From the NCBI GenBank assembly GCA_022829145.1, contig CM040755.1, forward strand, positions 9,992,563-10,056,562: a stretch of 64,000 nucleotides of DNA. Direction: 5' to 3'. Below, one piece after another: positions 29,110-48,400 of this stretch. The position numbers and the translations under genes were made by a program. The notes beneath the pieces were generated by a model. The model worked only from the letters and a program-made list of their open reading frames with translations, ran no database searches and had not been told where the DNA came from. Source of the DNA: Albula goreensis (lineage: Eukaryota; Chordata; Actinopteri; Albuliformes; Albulidae). Position 1 is the stretch's first letter; each line of letters begins with the position of its first letter.

Positions 29110-30029
29110 TATGAAATTGTCCTAAATTTCTTCCATTCAGTATTGGTTAATTGTATATTTCAGAAATTGATTTAAACAGTGCCAATCAATTTTAAAGGAG
29201 ACACACTCTGGTGCATGTCTTATATAGAGGCTTGAAGTACAATAACAACACAACAACAGTGCAAGAGTTCAGCATGTATGATTATTTCACATTCTTTTTT
29301 ACAGAGTGGAAGTCATGATAACTAATGGGACAGGTGTCTGCAAGATCACTTCATAGTACATTTGTGAACACAAAACCATTTCAATGCTACCCAGAAGTCT
29401 GGGTCAATTCCTGTCTTCTCTAGGAAGCACATTCTATTGAGGAAGCACAACACTTGATCTATGAAAGGGCCAAAAGTATTTGTGCATTTGCAAGTGTATG
29501 AGGATGTAAAGGTGTGCCCCCTTGGGATGTGTGGATGGGTTTAGAGATCTTGTAACAATAGCATCATGGAGCCAATCAGGAAGAGGCGCCTCCCAGAGTG
29601 ATTCAACATGAATGGCAGTGTACCCTACATAAGTGCATAAAAGAGAACCGCACTTTGTCCCTCTTGCACATGTTCTGCCTTGCCTGTGTTCCCAAGGCTG
29701 CCTGCGCAATTTAACATTTTTCCAACGCTTCTTACCATGATGTTCTCCCTAACCCAGTGTGTATTATGTAACTCATATGCCCTGGCCAGATTCAGGTGAG
29801 CTCACAAAAACATCTGGCCACACCTAGTGCCTTACCCAGCACACAGTCTTAGGCAGAGCCACATCACTGCTCAGACCACAGCACAGCGTTCCTGTTCAAA
29901 CATGTTGCTCTGTGCTGCTGTGCTCTGAAATGTAATTACTTCTCTGTGGGTGTGTCAGCCATCCTGTTTGTTTTTTGGGACGACCCATATTGCCTGAGGC
30001 CACACTTTTCAGAATGTTCAGGTAACATA

Positions 30030-31460
30030 CAACGCCCTCCAGAGCTATTAGCACTCATATTAAAAAAAAAAGGCAGATGAAAATTCCCCCTACTGTTTAT
30101 CAAATGTTGTCTTTGCTCAACAAATAAAGAAAATATATAAATTCCATATGAGCCCAATACCACAAGAAAAAAGTCACAGGTGATCACAAAATAAATTTTA
30201 TTCGGAAAAAAAAAATGTGTGTTGTTATTATTGGCACCCCCTCATTTAGTATTTTGTTCAATCCCCTTTTGCCAACAGAACAGCGCTGAGTCTTCTCTTG
30301 TAATGTATTATAAGACTTGACTACTCTCTTCATGAGCTCAACCCAAAGGTTTTCAATTTGATTTAGGTCAGGGGACTGGGAGGGCTGTGGCAAAAGCTTG
30401 ATTTTGTGTTCAATTAACCATTTTTGAGTGGATTCTGATGTGTGCTTTGGATCGTTGTCATGCAGCAAGATTCAACCATGACCAAGTTTTAGCTTCTTGG
30501 CAGAGGCAGCCAGATTTCGATTTAAAATCTCCTGGAATCCATCCTGCTATGTATGGAAACAATACTGCCCGGACCATTGGAGGAGAAACAGCCCCACAGC
30601 ATCACAGATCCCCCACCATATTGAATGCTGGGTATTAGGTGCTTTTCTCAGTAGCCATCTCTACACCAGTCAAAGATCAAAATTTTTGTTTTGGCTGACC
30701 TCAGCACCCTGTCCCAGTTAAAGTTCCAGTGGTGTCTGGCAAACTTCAAGCGCTTTTGCTTGTGACAAAAAAGATAGGAAAGGCTTCTTTCTGGCATACA
30801 TTCCAAACAGTTATTGGCATGGGGGTAACGTCTTATGGTAGATTTGGAGACATGGTGACCCCAACATGCTACCAAACTCTGTAATTCTCTGTGGTCTTTG
30901 GAGATTGTTTTCCTTCTGTGACCATCCCCCTCACTGTGGCTGCTGACAAAATAGCCTTGTATCTTCTTCCAGGCTGGTTCATGATAGTTTTGAATTTCTT
31001 AAACTTCTTAATGATTCCCCTAACTGTTGATATTTTAAGTTGAGCAGCTATTTTCTTGTATCCATTCCCTGAATGCTCTTGAATCTTTCCCATGGTGATG
31101 GATGACTAAGGGATTTTGGCCCTGTGTCACCTCATTTTTTAATCCCCAGTGAAACAGGAAATAATTGATGACTGTTTAAATTTTCCTAAACACTTTGGCC
31201 AACTTAAAATTAGTCATATATGCGTAGGATCATACTTCATTTACATGTCCTCAATTCAAATTTCTTGGGGTGCAAATAATTGTGACATATGTGATTTTGT
31301 TTTCAAACTATATTTTTCACTAATGGTTGCTTTATTCTCAGACTAAACTTAAATAAAGATAAGGTTTTTTCAATATAGTGTTAAGATTAATAACTGATAA
31401 AGTGAAATTTTTATAAGCCTTTTCAATCATTTTTAGCAAGGATGCCAATGGAGGGCACTG
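30030..31460 (-). mobile_element. Tc1-like DNA transposon, decayed
   Basis: 1,431 bp bounded by TA at 30,028-30,029 and 31,461-31,462. The right end reads inward CAGTGCCCTCCATTGGCATC; the left end CAACGCCCTCCAGAGCTATT is a diverged version. It encloses a broken Tc1-type transposase on the minus strand. It lies between tpcn2 and dhcr7. Confidence 0.85.
30184..31093 (-). pseudogene. Tc1-like transposase, broken
   Basis: Minus strand. The N-terminal fragment (30,869-31,093) begins MGKIQEHSGNGYKKIAAQLK, a helix-turn-helix DNA-binding region with apparent internal shortening. The C-terminal fragment (30,184-30,468) has [10 protein letters not shown] and [12 protein letters not shown], the second Asp and final Glu of the DDE catalytic domain. 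The segments between (including 30,648-30,875) are in other frames with stops, so the enzyme cannot be made intact. Confidence 0.85.
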
Positions 31461-33109
31461 TATCCACAACTAATGTGAAATGTAAAGTGGTGTTGCATCA
31501 GTTTTTGAAATGACCACTGACTGAGGTCAGTGGTAATTTGGTAATTGGAAGTGGACAATTGTTAAATTGTTGAATTGTGGGGGTCAAGACTCTAATGACT
31601 TTCAAGACTGAGGAGGAACTGTCCTGTGATCCAGTCTGACTTATCATCAAACCATCTGCAGCAACACACCTGCTTTAAAATCATCATTTGAATATGTATT
31701 TTATTTATTTACACGTTTATTGTCAGTATGATCCTCAGATTGAGCATCTTGAAGTGGTGAACAGTCCCATTTCACAACTGACCCAGTGTCTCAGGTCTAA
31801 ATCAGTCCATAATCAGACTGGAGTAATGCAAACTGGCAGATCCTCTGGCCAAAAAGATCAGATTTCACCATCCCTGCCATAGAGTGACATAATACTCTCA
31901 CACAGGGAAACACCTGCCACAATTCAGTGCTGCCTCTGAGTATTGTTCTGAATATTGCTCCCTAGTGGTCATAGAAGGCTGATATTTCCACAAAAGGTAC
32001 AGAGTACGTCTAATGTCTCATGCATATTTGCATGCATGATTTGTTTCTGTGCATATGTTTGGTTGGTGTTATTTACTGCTACGGGGTCCGCTTGTGAAGG
32101 AGTAACCTTCACTGTTGAAATGGTTGTGGATCTTTGCTTGTTACACGTGTGCCAGGTGCATTTGTTTTTGTCAATTTGAGAGCATGATCAGTTGCCAGCC
32201 TTGTGTCTTACCTGAAATTGATTGATTGAATGGAATGTTAACATGTGAGTCATTGTGGGCCTACTTAATGACAGGTGTGCTGTCTTGAGGAGGAGGGTTT
32301 TTGGTAACCATTTGTAAAATGACATAAAAATGTTTGTAGCCTTTCTAAAGAATTTTTTTTAAATGATTATGAAATGAAAAGTTGTGGTTTTATGCCACAG
32401 TTCTTGTCTCTCAGGGTGATTTGTCTTAACACTGACCTTTGAAGTTACCCTTTTAAATAGAATTTAAAACACATTGAATGTATACATTACATACCAATTT
32501 GATTTTTATTTAAATGTGGTTGATTTGAAATTATGTAATATCATATTTTAGAACAAGGGTACATGATTCTCAATCACCTTGATGAGAGTTCACCTTGAGT
32601 GCTCAAATAGGCTGTGATGATAATGTAGATCATAGCTCAGAAATTGGATTTACTCAATATCTTTTTCCGAGTCTGAGCATTCTGTGACTGCACGCACTAT
32701 TTGCTTTTAACTGTCACTATTGTCATTAGAACATAATCCTCGTTTTACAATTTATGACTCATAAAAGAATAATGTACTATGGCTGATGAAACAGCCTTAT
32801 GAGCTTTTCATGTTTGTTCATAGGCATATTAATATTTATATAAAGCAGTAATTGAACTGACTTTGACTTCTGGCATTTGTACTGGACTTTTAAATGTTTT
32901 TCCATCCAGTTTGGTCAAAAGCGAATGTTACATAGCAGTGACGTGATGTTATCAAAAAAAAAATGCGAAAGGGCGCACCAGTAGCCTGTTAACTTTGTCT
33001 TTACACAACCCTTAACGAATTCAGCGCAGCTTTGACAGACTCTAACCCGAGTCAATCTACATGGGAAATAAGCAGGTTGCTAAATCAGAAGCTTGTGGTT
33101 TGAGGACCA

Positions 33110-33212
33110 GTCGTCCAATCCGGTGATGAGGCTGCTATATGGCGCCTGCTCAGCTGGGACGGTACTGGTTAGCGTCCCTCAATAATTAACATATGCATGA
33201 GGGGGCGGGACC
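33110..33212 (+). promoter_or_regulatory. dhcr7: Candidate dhcr7 core promoter elements
   Basis: CCAAT at 33,115-33,119 is followed directly by CGGTGATGA; its complement TCATCACCGG partly resembles a sterol response element. A GC box GGGGGCGGGA lies at 33,201-33,210. NF-Y, Sp1 and SREBP sites are the usual architecture of sterol-synthesis promoters. The order fits, but binding is inferred. Confidence 0.4.
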
Positions 33213-33259
33213 AGCCTGCAATTTTAGCTACACGCCCTGTTTCGTAAACGTCTGGCAGG

Positions 33260-33315
33260 CTAGGTATACAGCGGGACAGTTAATAGACGAAGCTGCTTTT
33301 CTGGAAGATACAGAA
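33260..33315 (+). other. dhcr7: Probable dhcr7 non-coding exon 1
   Basis: A GTAAGT donor at 33,316 follows a CpG-rich segment with upstream GC box and CCAAT box. This suggests a 5' UTR exon ending at 33,315; its 5' end is a guess. The next exon begins after ctctgacag at 35,315. Confidence 0.45.
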
Positions 33316-38966
<5,651 letters not shown>

Positions 38967-40540
38967 GGCGAACTGGGGTGCGGGGGTTGGATTGGTTGAC
39001 GTGACGTTCCAGTAACGTTACTGAAACGATGATGTCAATGCAGGGTTACAGGAATAACATTATGTGTTGAGTTTGCTGTGGAATGGAGTTTTCCATGAAT
39101 GGTGGAGTTTTCTTGGGGATAGTGCCCAGTCCACATGTGTGTTTGTGTGAAAGTGTGTGTGCTTGTGCATACAAGTTAGCATGTGTCTGCATGTGTGTAT
39201 GTGTGTGTTTGTTTTTGGTGCCAACATATCTTTTATTCCTTGTGATAACTCGTGACACAAGATACTGAAATACTGGTGTGAAAGAAGGGTTATGACTGAC
39301 CTGGTTTTGGTTAAATTCAAACCTATTTTTAGTTCACTACTCACAGAGATCGAGACATTTTCATACTTACAGACTTTAATTTCGTAGCATGCAAGCATAA
39401 TTTCATATTCATCATACTTAACCATTCTCAGCTATTCATTAACCAAGTTATTTGTGACCTCACCTGAAGAGGCTAGCTCAAAAGTGAGTAAGGATGATCC
39501 CCCGTCATTTTTATACTCCTATGAAGAACTCAAAGTTATTTTTATTACATTTTTAAACCTTAAGAGCAGCTGTATGACCGGTCTTAATGCCTCAAAGCAG
39601 TGGAATTAATCAGTGCAACTAACAGCAAGTATCTCCTATAAAATGCTTTCAAGTGCTCTCGTGTGCTGAGGATTACATTTGTAATTAATTATATGTACAT
39701 TTCTACATAGCGTTCCTTGCTCACTGTATGTGAAGTACAGGGTTTGACAACAGGGCACATTATAATGTGGACAAGAAAGAAGCAGAAATATCTAGTAGGA
39801 AGGAAAGGAGAGTCTTTCTAATCGTGGCTGGTGTGTTGTAGAAATGCGTGTGAATGGGAAGAATGGCAAATGCTATACCACACCAAACTGCAAATACTGT
39901 AATTAATACTAATGCCCCATGTCGGAGTCGCAATTTTATTTGTTTGGAAAGCACTGTGATAATTTAGTAAAAGTTATTAATATCTTAAATGAATAATTCA
40001 GTAACTGATTCAATAGCCCATTAGCCCATTCATGTATATTTGAAGCTGTGGACCACCTGTTGGGAATATAAAATGCTGAATAACATGAATATTCAGAACC
40101 ACAGATTGCTGATCCTCAAATGTGAAATGCCCCATACATATTTCTCAAAAAAATGGCACAGTGGAGAGCTATAACATTTTTGAGAAATATTGATGGAGAC
40201 TAAATTAACTGGAAGGTAAGGAAGAGTTTCTTTTCCCCTCCGTCTTGTCTGTCTTCGGACAGGAGTTGAGGTAAAAAGGTACTGTGGGTAGTATGTCTAA
40301 TAGGATGAAATGTCGATGAATAACTGCCTGTAGGACTGTAGATCGTATGGCAGATGCCCCTGAGAAGAACAGACTCTGATCCAGCACTTTTTTGAAATAC
40401 AAGCTCAGAAATATGTAATGTTTTTTTAACACTTAGTTCTCAGTTTTTCTTCAGATTTTTTCTTTCCTTCAGGTGTTCAAATCCTGATTTATACTTTTTT
40501 GATGCCTGTTTCTGAATTTCTGTGTTTTCAAAATAAAAGA
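38967..40540 (+). other. dhcr7: Probable dhcr7 3' UTR
   Basis: No ORF. Contains a degenerate TG-rich stretch at about 39,136-39,212. The first AATAAA after the stop is at 40,532-40,537, which would give a 3' UTR of roughly 1.6 kb. Confidence 0.45.
40532..40537 (+). terminator. dhcr7: Candidate dhcr7 polyadenylation signal
   Basis: AATAAA within aaaataaaagattt, the first canonical signal downstream of the dhcr7 stop codon. Confidence 0.45.
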
Positions 40541-43500
40541 TTTCTTAATTCCCAACATTGAGAGGATTCAAATTTCTTTCCCCAAAACAGTATTCATACT
40601 TTGAAGCGATCAAAATGGTTATAATGTTGTAATGTAATTTAAGCATACTAGAGAGCTTACAAATAACCCTAGAGAATCTGCTCTGAATTACAATATTATT
40701 ATTACCTAAAAAGGATTGCTTATAAGCCAGCACCAGGACAAACTGACCTTCTTCAAAATGTAAAATAAGCATAGTTCATGTTAGATGCACAGGCACCATC
40801 ACCTACCACATACAGTCTATAACTCTCTATATAGGGGAATTGTTGTGCTTATGGACATTTTAAACAGGACATTAAAATTCTCTAAGAAAGCCCACCTGCC
40901 TACTGTTGAATCAGGCCTCACAATGTGTGGCACGCTTTCCAGCCAAAAGTCATGACCTGAAGGTGATCAGTATAGTGACGCCACACTGCTACATACACCT
41001 AGCACTGGATTCCTATTGCATTGCTGATCATCCACACATAGCACCCGATACTGCGTACACAAAAACCTTGCATTGTGCTGCCAAATACTTTCATTTCCTA
41101 TGCATGTACAATGATACAACACAAGGGATGAGGAACTGATAAATACCATCCCCCATAGCAACGTAATCTCAAAATAATTTTGTATGTTCAGTTTTTCTGA
41201 ACAGTCAATAATGAACAAAGTTTTTCCTGTATTGTACTGTAAAAACTGAAAAGGCCACATGAATCAAAGCTATTTCATTAGATTTGAAAATGTATGTAGA
41301 TATTGCATATATACAATAATATTTAGTATTAAAATGCAAATTAAATTAAAATAATAATCAATGTTGTGGTATGTGATCTACATTACATTTATGAATTCCA
41401 TTAACAGAATTCCATTTACCTTTATTTTATTTAACCACCAGGTGGCGCTGAAATGTAAATGTCTGATTGCAGATGGTTTTTTGGCAGGTTTGAGATGGGT
41501 CAGTATTTCTTAGGCCTGTTCTGGTGAGCCACTGTGCAGGCAGACTTCCACTCCAGCTGAGTTAAATTAATCACATATAATTGCTCTTTTAAAAATGAGT
41601 TATGACCTGGATACATCAGTTGGCTGTGCTTGTGCTGATGAAAAGACTAAGGCAACCAGCATTTAATTTGGCTTACAATGACAGCCTCTTAATTTGTTGA
41701 TGCAATTTAAATTCTGTGAAAATAAATGTATTAATATTAATTACATTTTAAATTTATTCATCAATTATTATTTATTGGTCACACAACATATTATATGCAA
41801 TCAGCTGCCCACTTCATTAGTGAAAATGTATTGATGTGAAATGGTCCTCTCTTGCTTTTACAAAAGTGAGAAACACAGGAAATGTCAAAAATGTACAGAG
41901 CACAGTAGACATCTGTAACCCCACCCCCGTTTTGGATCAGTTTGAAGCTTTCTGATTACACTACAATGTTAGGAGTGCACAATGAATTTGTTGGGGATCC
42001 AATTGACAGAAAGTCTGCAGTCTTGTGTCTTTTAAGCTCTTTATTACTATTTAAAAGCTTTGAAATGCAAGTTTGGCCATATTTACCACATGAATAATGA
42101 GTTTCCTTGTGAGTCAGACCACAAGGAGTTCAAATCAAAATGAACCGGTGAATGAAATGTAAACATTAGCAAATTGCAGTCAAATTTACAAATTATAGAT
42201 ACATATGCACGTACAACATTCTAAGTTTCTGTCCATTTCACACCTATCTCCCATTAATGACAGCTGTGTTGAAAAATGCAGTGACCTCTCAGCTCATTAG
42301 GAAATGAAAGTGAACAACTGCTGTTTTTCTAAAGAAATGACATTGAGGATGATGTCTCTGTACCACTTCTACTCACTTCTATTCATAGTCCTCAGGGCAA
42401 CATGAAAGGAACCTGTGTGTCATTTTCAGGGACAATGATATACAACATACAATTAGAGATAAAAGACTCCTCTCTGTTTTCTCATCAACTTTGTACTGTG
42501 GGGGACTGAATTTCTTTAATGAGACTGTGCATCTCATTAAAATCCTATTATTTGAAATTGATTAAATTCATATTACATACATGACTGCAAAATGGCATAT
42601 ATTGTTCATTGATATACATTTCAAAGCCTATAAAGTAGATACAGTATATTAAACAAAGAATGGACACTCCAGCTTAAGCAAAAGAGCAAAGGCTAGACCG
42701 GCCTTGGAAGGTTTGCCCATCAAAGGCGTATGTCATCACTGGCAACAGCAGGAAATGCCAACCTCGGCAACTCAGTTCTTAGCCAAAGGAGTAAAAAAAA
42801 AAAAAGCAATAAAGCCAAAAACATCCTTTCAAACCCTGGAAAATTCAGTTTTATGTCAACAGAATGCTCATGTCTTTTTGAGTGCTTTCTAAGATCCTCA
42901 GATCATTCCTGTCGGGTAAATAAAGCTGCTGAATCGATGGGAGGCAGGCCTAACATGAGGTCCCTCTCTGTGCTAGCCGGGCTGGGATGGCCAGTGCTTA
43001 GCAGTGTGCTCCTGTTCTTCGGGAAGGTCAGGTACAGGTTTACACAAGTATTCCGCATGCTCCCGGTGACCTGACATGACCCCGCGCACTCAGCAGCAGC
43101 ATCATGGCAACCCCCAGCATGGTTGTAGCGCAAGTAACGGGAGGAGAGGACAAGGAAAAGCGATATCTTTTCCTCTCTGTTCCTGCTGCTTTTAGAAGTA
43201 CATGATGCCGATCGCACTGGTCCATAGGGTGAACTTGACTGGGAGTACTGCCGCACAGAGAGCTGCACCTGCATGCTAAATCGCAACTTCTCATGCGTTG
43301 CTTACCTCTGCTGCTGTTCCCTGTGGGAAGTTATTAAATAATGTATGAATTCTGACAAGACTCAAAGCAGAGACTCTAAAATTTAGAGCTTAAAGATCAC
43401 TACACAGACTTTTGTTGACATGCAAACTTTTATTTTGCTGGGCTGGTGTATATAAAGGGTAGGTAGTTCAGTTTCCTACATGACTTCCACGGTTTTAGAC

Positions 43501-44109
43501 TTTATAAGCACAGCACCTTCAACACAAACATCAAATATAGACATTGAGTCATAAATGGTTATGGGAACTTTTCATGATCAACATTATGGTTGAAGCTTTC
43601 AGGAAACTTTCTAAACATTGACATGTTGTGTTGTTGTGTTTGTGTTGATGATAGAAATGTAATGCCTGTTTTTTTGTGACATGCCTGCCCAGAGGGACTG
43701 AGGAAGGCCAGATCTTCGTAGGGGCCCAGCCCTCTCCTGCCCCTGCCTCTGAGAAACAGGACTGTGCACCTGTCTATCGCCTGATTTAGCCTTTTAACAA
43801 AAAAATATCCCTGAAAAACATTCTTCAGCCTGAAACTAGACATTCCCTCATGGAACATACACCATCTCATTAGGCTGCCTTGTCAAGTGCTCTCTGATTT
43901 GAAAATGATTGTTGCTGTTTATTAATAAAGCACACAGAATATGTAACGTAATTTTTTTCCAAAGCCAAAAGACCCTCAGACAGACAGAATGTCAGAGACA
44001 CTTGATTATGTACATATTATGAAATATGAAGAACACAGAGAATAGAGAAACATCCATTTCATTCTACAGATGTAACACATCATATTTTACATTCAGGGTG
44101 TTTGACTTC

Positions 44110-44450
44110 GTGGTTTAATTCCATTACCTTGTCATGTGGTAGCTGGAGATAAAGACATCAAAAAACGCTGCGTGGTAGCCTCCCCATTGGGGCAGGGCTT
44201 CACATCCTTCGAATGCTATGGTCTGAGCTGCTATTATTAACATTTCAGCAGGCCAGGTGGTCCACCATGAGATGGATTAAATAATTCACTACGCAGGATT
44301 AATATTTGGCTTTCTTTATAATGCATAGCAGGTCTTCTCTGGCCGGTGTGTGCAATGCATTTCAATGTCAACATATGCACGGCTGATTTATGACGGGGCG
44401 AGCTCTAAACAAACCCACACATGAATAATGAAGCGGGGCCTAAAGGTTTA
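44110..44450. promoter_or_regulatory. Candidate conserved non-coding element
   Basis: Complex sequence with several ATTA/TAAT homeodomain-type cores (ggattaaataattcac, ggattaatatttgg, gaataatgaagc) and few simple repeats. It looks like a developmental enhancer, but conservation was not tested. Confidence 0.25.
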
Positions 44451-45357
44451 TCTGGAGCTGTGCCCTGGAACAGAGCCGCTGGCTCAGGCCTCTGGTCCCC
44501 TGGAATGGCTGACTTACTCAGCACACTGTGCATTGGGCCTGGCACTCAGTGCTCACGTCTCCCAGTGAGACGCCCTGCATACCAACCGCCTCAGCGATCG
44601 CTTAGTCACAGAGCCACCCGCGCTGGAGGGCCAGTGACCGGGTTTGGGGAGCGAGGCGCTGAGGTGAACGGGCACTGCACTCTGTTTCTGCAAAGGGACC
44701 AAAGTCTCACTGGTCCCAGCCTTGGGTGGCTGCAGCCTGGCAGGTATTTTTTTATTTAATTTGTGTATTTTCCTTGTTGTTTTTTGTACAGATGTAAGCC
44801 TGAAACATGAATGGGGTGATGGGGACAGCAGCTGTGAGAAAGAGGCACAGCTCTCCTCTGATCAGGGTTAGCTCTGTGCTGTGGCTCTATGTGGAGAGCA
44901 GGGTGTGAAATAGCATTGGGCTGCAGGTAAGTGCAGCAGAGCAGGCCGTCCTGCAGCAGCAGTGACTGATGCGTAACGATGGCACAGCAGAAACTCATGA
45001 GGAACAATCCTTGGTTCCAATATTGGGGTGAATAAAAACGGGAAAAAAGCTATTTATTTTAAAAAATTGAATGATCTGGCAGGCTCAAAACAGTTTTCAT
45101 ACTGTTATCCCCTTGATCGCATCAGGAGAGATGAACTCCACTAATGGAGCTCATAGCGCTAGGCTGAACGGCAGCCATGCCACACAGCATGCAGTGATGA
45201 ATGGCCTTATTTTCACTAAATAGAATCATTGAATGTTTTCCATGACAACAGAGTGCTCAGTCATACTGAATGTCCCTGCCTTCCATTTCTTGCCTTCTCA
45301 CCTGAGTAGACTTGACCAGGGTTGATAATAAGTAACCTATACACACTGAGAAAGAGA

Positions 45358-45491
<134 letters not shown>

Positions 45492-48400
45492 TTGACCTCT
45501 ACATTTCAAATTTTGGAGCAATTTACTCAACAAAACTCTGGAAAGAGTAATTTATAAAAATAAAACAGTATAATAAAAAGAACAAAAAAAAATCAATAAA
45601 ACCTGATCATGATATAGATATACTTTACAGACACTATTATCTATACCATTTTACACAGTTTATTTTTCAACACAATATCCATTTAAGCATCTGGATATTT
45701 GCTGAAGTGGGTAAGGACCTTATTCATCCATGTCCTACCTGGGAAACCCAGCAGCTGTGAGTCTCAATCCCTGCTGCCTCACCATCACTCTACACTGCTG
45801 CCACAAATTCTGTGATAATAGCAATATCGCAATATCCACATTGTTGGATAAAATTTGGGGTGGCATTACTGATGAAAAATATATTAACTTACTATAATTT
45901 ATACTAAAAAATATATCAACTTACATCTGGTCTGTAGAGCATCTGGAAAAGGAAGATTTCTGGGAGTGGATGCTTGAAATGTGACTTATTCTTGCAAGTT
46001 TCACCCAGGATTATGTTGTAGTTCATTGGTGAGTCGCCACTTCCAACTGAAGTCCCATCTAAACAATATCATGGTCCAGTTGAAAAAGTAACTGACAGGT
46101 GGTTCATTAGCGCAGAGCATCCTTAAACATTTGGTAGATAAAGTGCCAGGTCCTCATCAAATGTAGGGCCCTCATCTAATGCAGCCCTTTGAATGCAGTT
46201 CCAGTTTAAGTCCACTAGGTGGTAACTGACTCCATGCTTTCAGTCCTAATGCACCAGCATCTCATATATGTGCATCACACCAAGTAAATGTTGTTTTTCT
46301 TTTAAAAAGGTATTTAATCTATTATTATTATTGAAGGGGGCATTGTTCTGATTGCTCAAAGAATTTGCAATATTACAGTAATGCTGAAGGTACTTCCCTC
46401 CCCTCCTTCATTTTATTTAATCTTTGAAAACAGCGGGTGAAATCAATTTACATTTGATTAAAAAATTAAATATTAAATCTGTCTATAAGGGCACGGCTCT
46501 TTTTCCTGTAAAGAGTTCAGACATTACTTCTCCCTAAAATTAATGCAATACGACCTAATTTATGCAGTGTAAAGGTCATTCAGAAATAACAGCACAGTAA
46601 GAGGATAGGTATTATTGACTAAATATCGCAGGTGGAACTTATTCAAATATGTATTATGAGAGTGTGAGTTATTTGCACACAAACCAAATCAAACATGAGG
46701 ATCAATGATGTTATTAAATGAAATGTGGAATGCCAGAGGGGTAGTACACCATCTATCAAGACCAAGAGTGAAACCTCAGGCAAGACTGGCATAAAAGAGC
46801 AAAAGCTAGCATCATGCAGTTCCCTCATTATCATGGCTATCTAACAGGTTAATATTTCCTCATCTGCTTTCGAGAAAACCTAAAATCCTTTTTGTCAGTT
46901 TCAGACACTCCCCACACACTGAAAGGTGGTTTGAGGACGTCTTCGGACAACGAGTGTGCACCAGGAAATTGCGTCTAAAAGGGTTTTATGTGGGGGGTTA
47001 TGGGCTTGTGGGGACTGCACACATAAGTGCTTGTGATGGGGCCAACTGGAGTACTGAGTTCTAATTTGAGGAGACAGGCAGGAGGGGAATAGCTTTGCTG
47101 TTGCTATGTTTCAAAGTTTGTTGTCCTTGAATACTGCTGCGTCAGGTCCTTTTCGCTCAGCATGACCCCAGGATGGCTCCATCTGAAGCTATGTTTTCTT
47201 AATGTAGTGGACTTTAACTGAAATTCGGCAGACGGTTGATAATGCCTTAGTTCACATTGTCAGCTTGTGGATATCCATTTTAGGAAAGAAAATAGTAGCT
47301 GGGACATTAGCGATTTGAACTTGGGCTACTCCATTAGCTGACTATGACTGGGAGTCCTCAGTGATGAAATGTTTTACTTTGGTTTGAAGTTGACTGAACA
47401 TGGCTTCCAGTTCACTTGCTTTTGGTTTCTGGGCTGTCTCATACTCTGTTTCAGACCAAGGAAATCAAAGACACAATGGAGTACATACGGCACAAGCAGT
47501 ATCATAATGTAGAGCATGCTTTGTATAAACACAAGAAAGTTTCATTTGGATGAAAAAGAGAAAATAATTCCCTTATAGCCAATTGTTTCCTAAAATGTAT
47601 TCTACTGTCTTTACATGACCTTTGTCCCCATGCATGTTCACCCTGTCATGCCAACTTAGTGATTTCTACCCCACGTGAGGCCGCAGAATAAACACAGACT
47701 TGCCTCAAAATAACTGGCACTTGTAGATTCTGGTGTGGACAACACAACTGAACTGTTGCAGGTAAACATGGTCTTTGGGAAAACCAGTCAATTAATCCTG
47801 TCACTTCTCCCCCTCTCTGCTCTCGTTGGTCTTTCAGACAGAGGGGGACCAGGAGCTGTGTCCCTTTAGAGGAGGATGAGAAATGGGAAGGGGTGGGGGG
47901 TTGATAAAGGTGCCTGAGTGTGACTTCCTGTGTGAAATGATAACAGACTCGCTCTTTTTCTCCCTGCTGGAGTTAATGTCCCTGTCAGTGCCCAGGCAGC
48001 TGCTTGGAGCCATCGCACTTCTGATCCCAGAGGGATATGGGAAACCTGCTGAATGTCACCGCCTGTTCCAGCTGGCTGTGGTGGCCAGGGCAGGGGGAGG
48101 GGGGGTCAAATCCTGAGCTCCTACTGATATGCCCATTCTGTGGGTACTGAAATACACACTGATTTTATGTTTTTTTTTTAAAAATAAGATTAGCTCTTTT
48201 TGTAATGACTGGCATCTCTCCTTGTCTGGTCCGCCCACTTTGGTAGTGCTATGATCCGACATCAGCCTACCGACAGGAAGGGGATGAGTCCAGGTTCCCA
48301 TCTCCAGTTTCAAAGCTTTCTCACTTTCAAACTGATGATATTCACGTACCGTCCCCTCCCCCTCACTGTCTTTCAGAGTTACCCTGAAAGAAAATATCTA

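Larger units (their letters stand above)
27873..33259. other. Divergent intergenic region between tpcn2 and dhcr7
   Basis: Both ends are CpG-enriched relative to the middle (about 27,280-28,300 and 32,940-33,320), as expected of vertebrate promoters. The middle holds the SINE/LINE tail and the Tc1-like element. No coding exon seen. Confidence 0.7.

Noticed and set aside
47883-48116. 77-codon plus-strand ORF, considered as a shank2 or other exon.
   Set aside because: No match to the shank N-terminus or to any domain I know, and no coherent splice frame.
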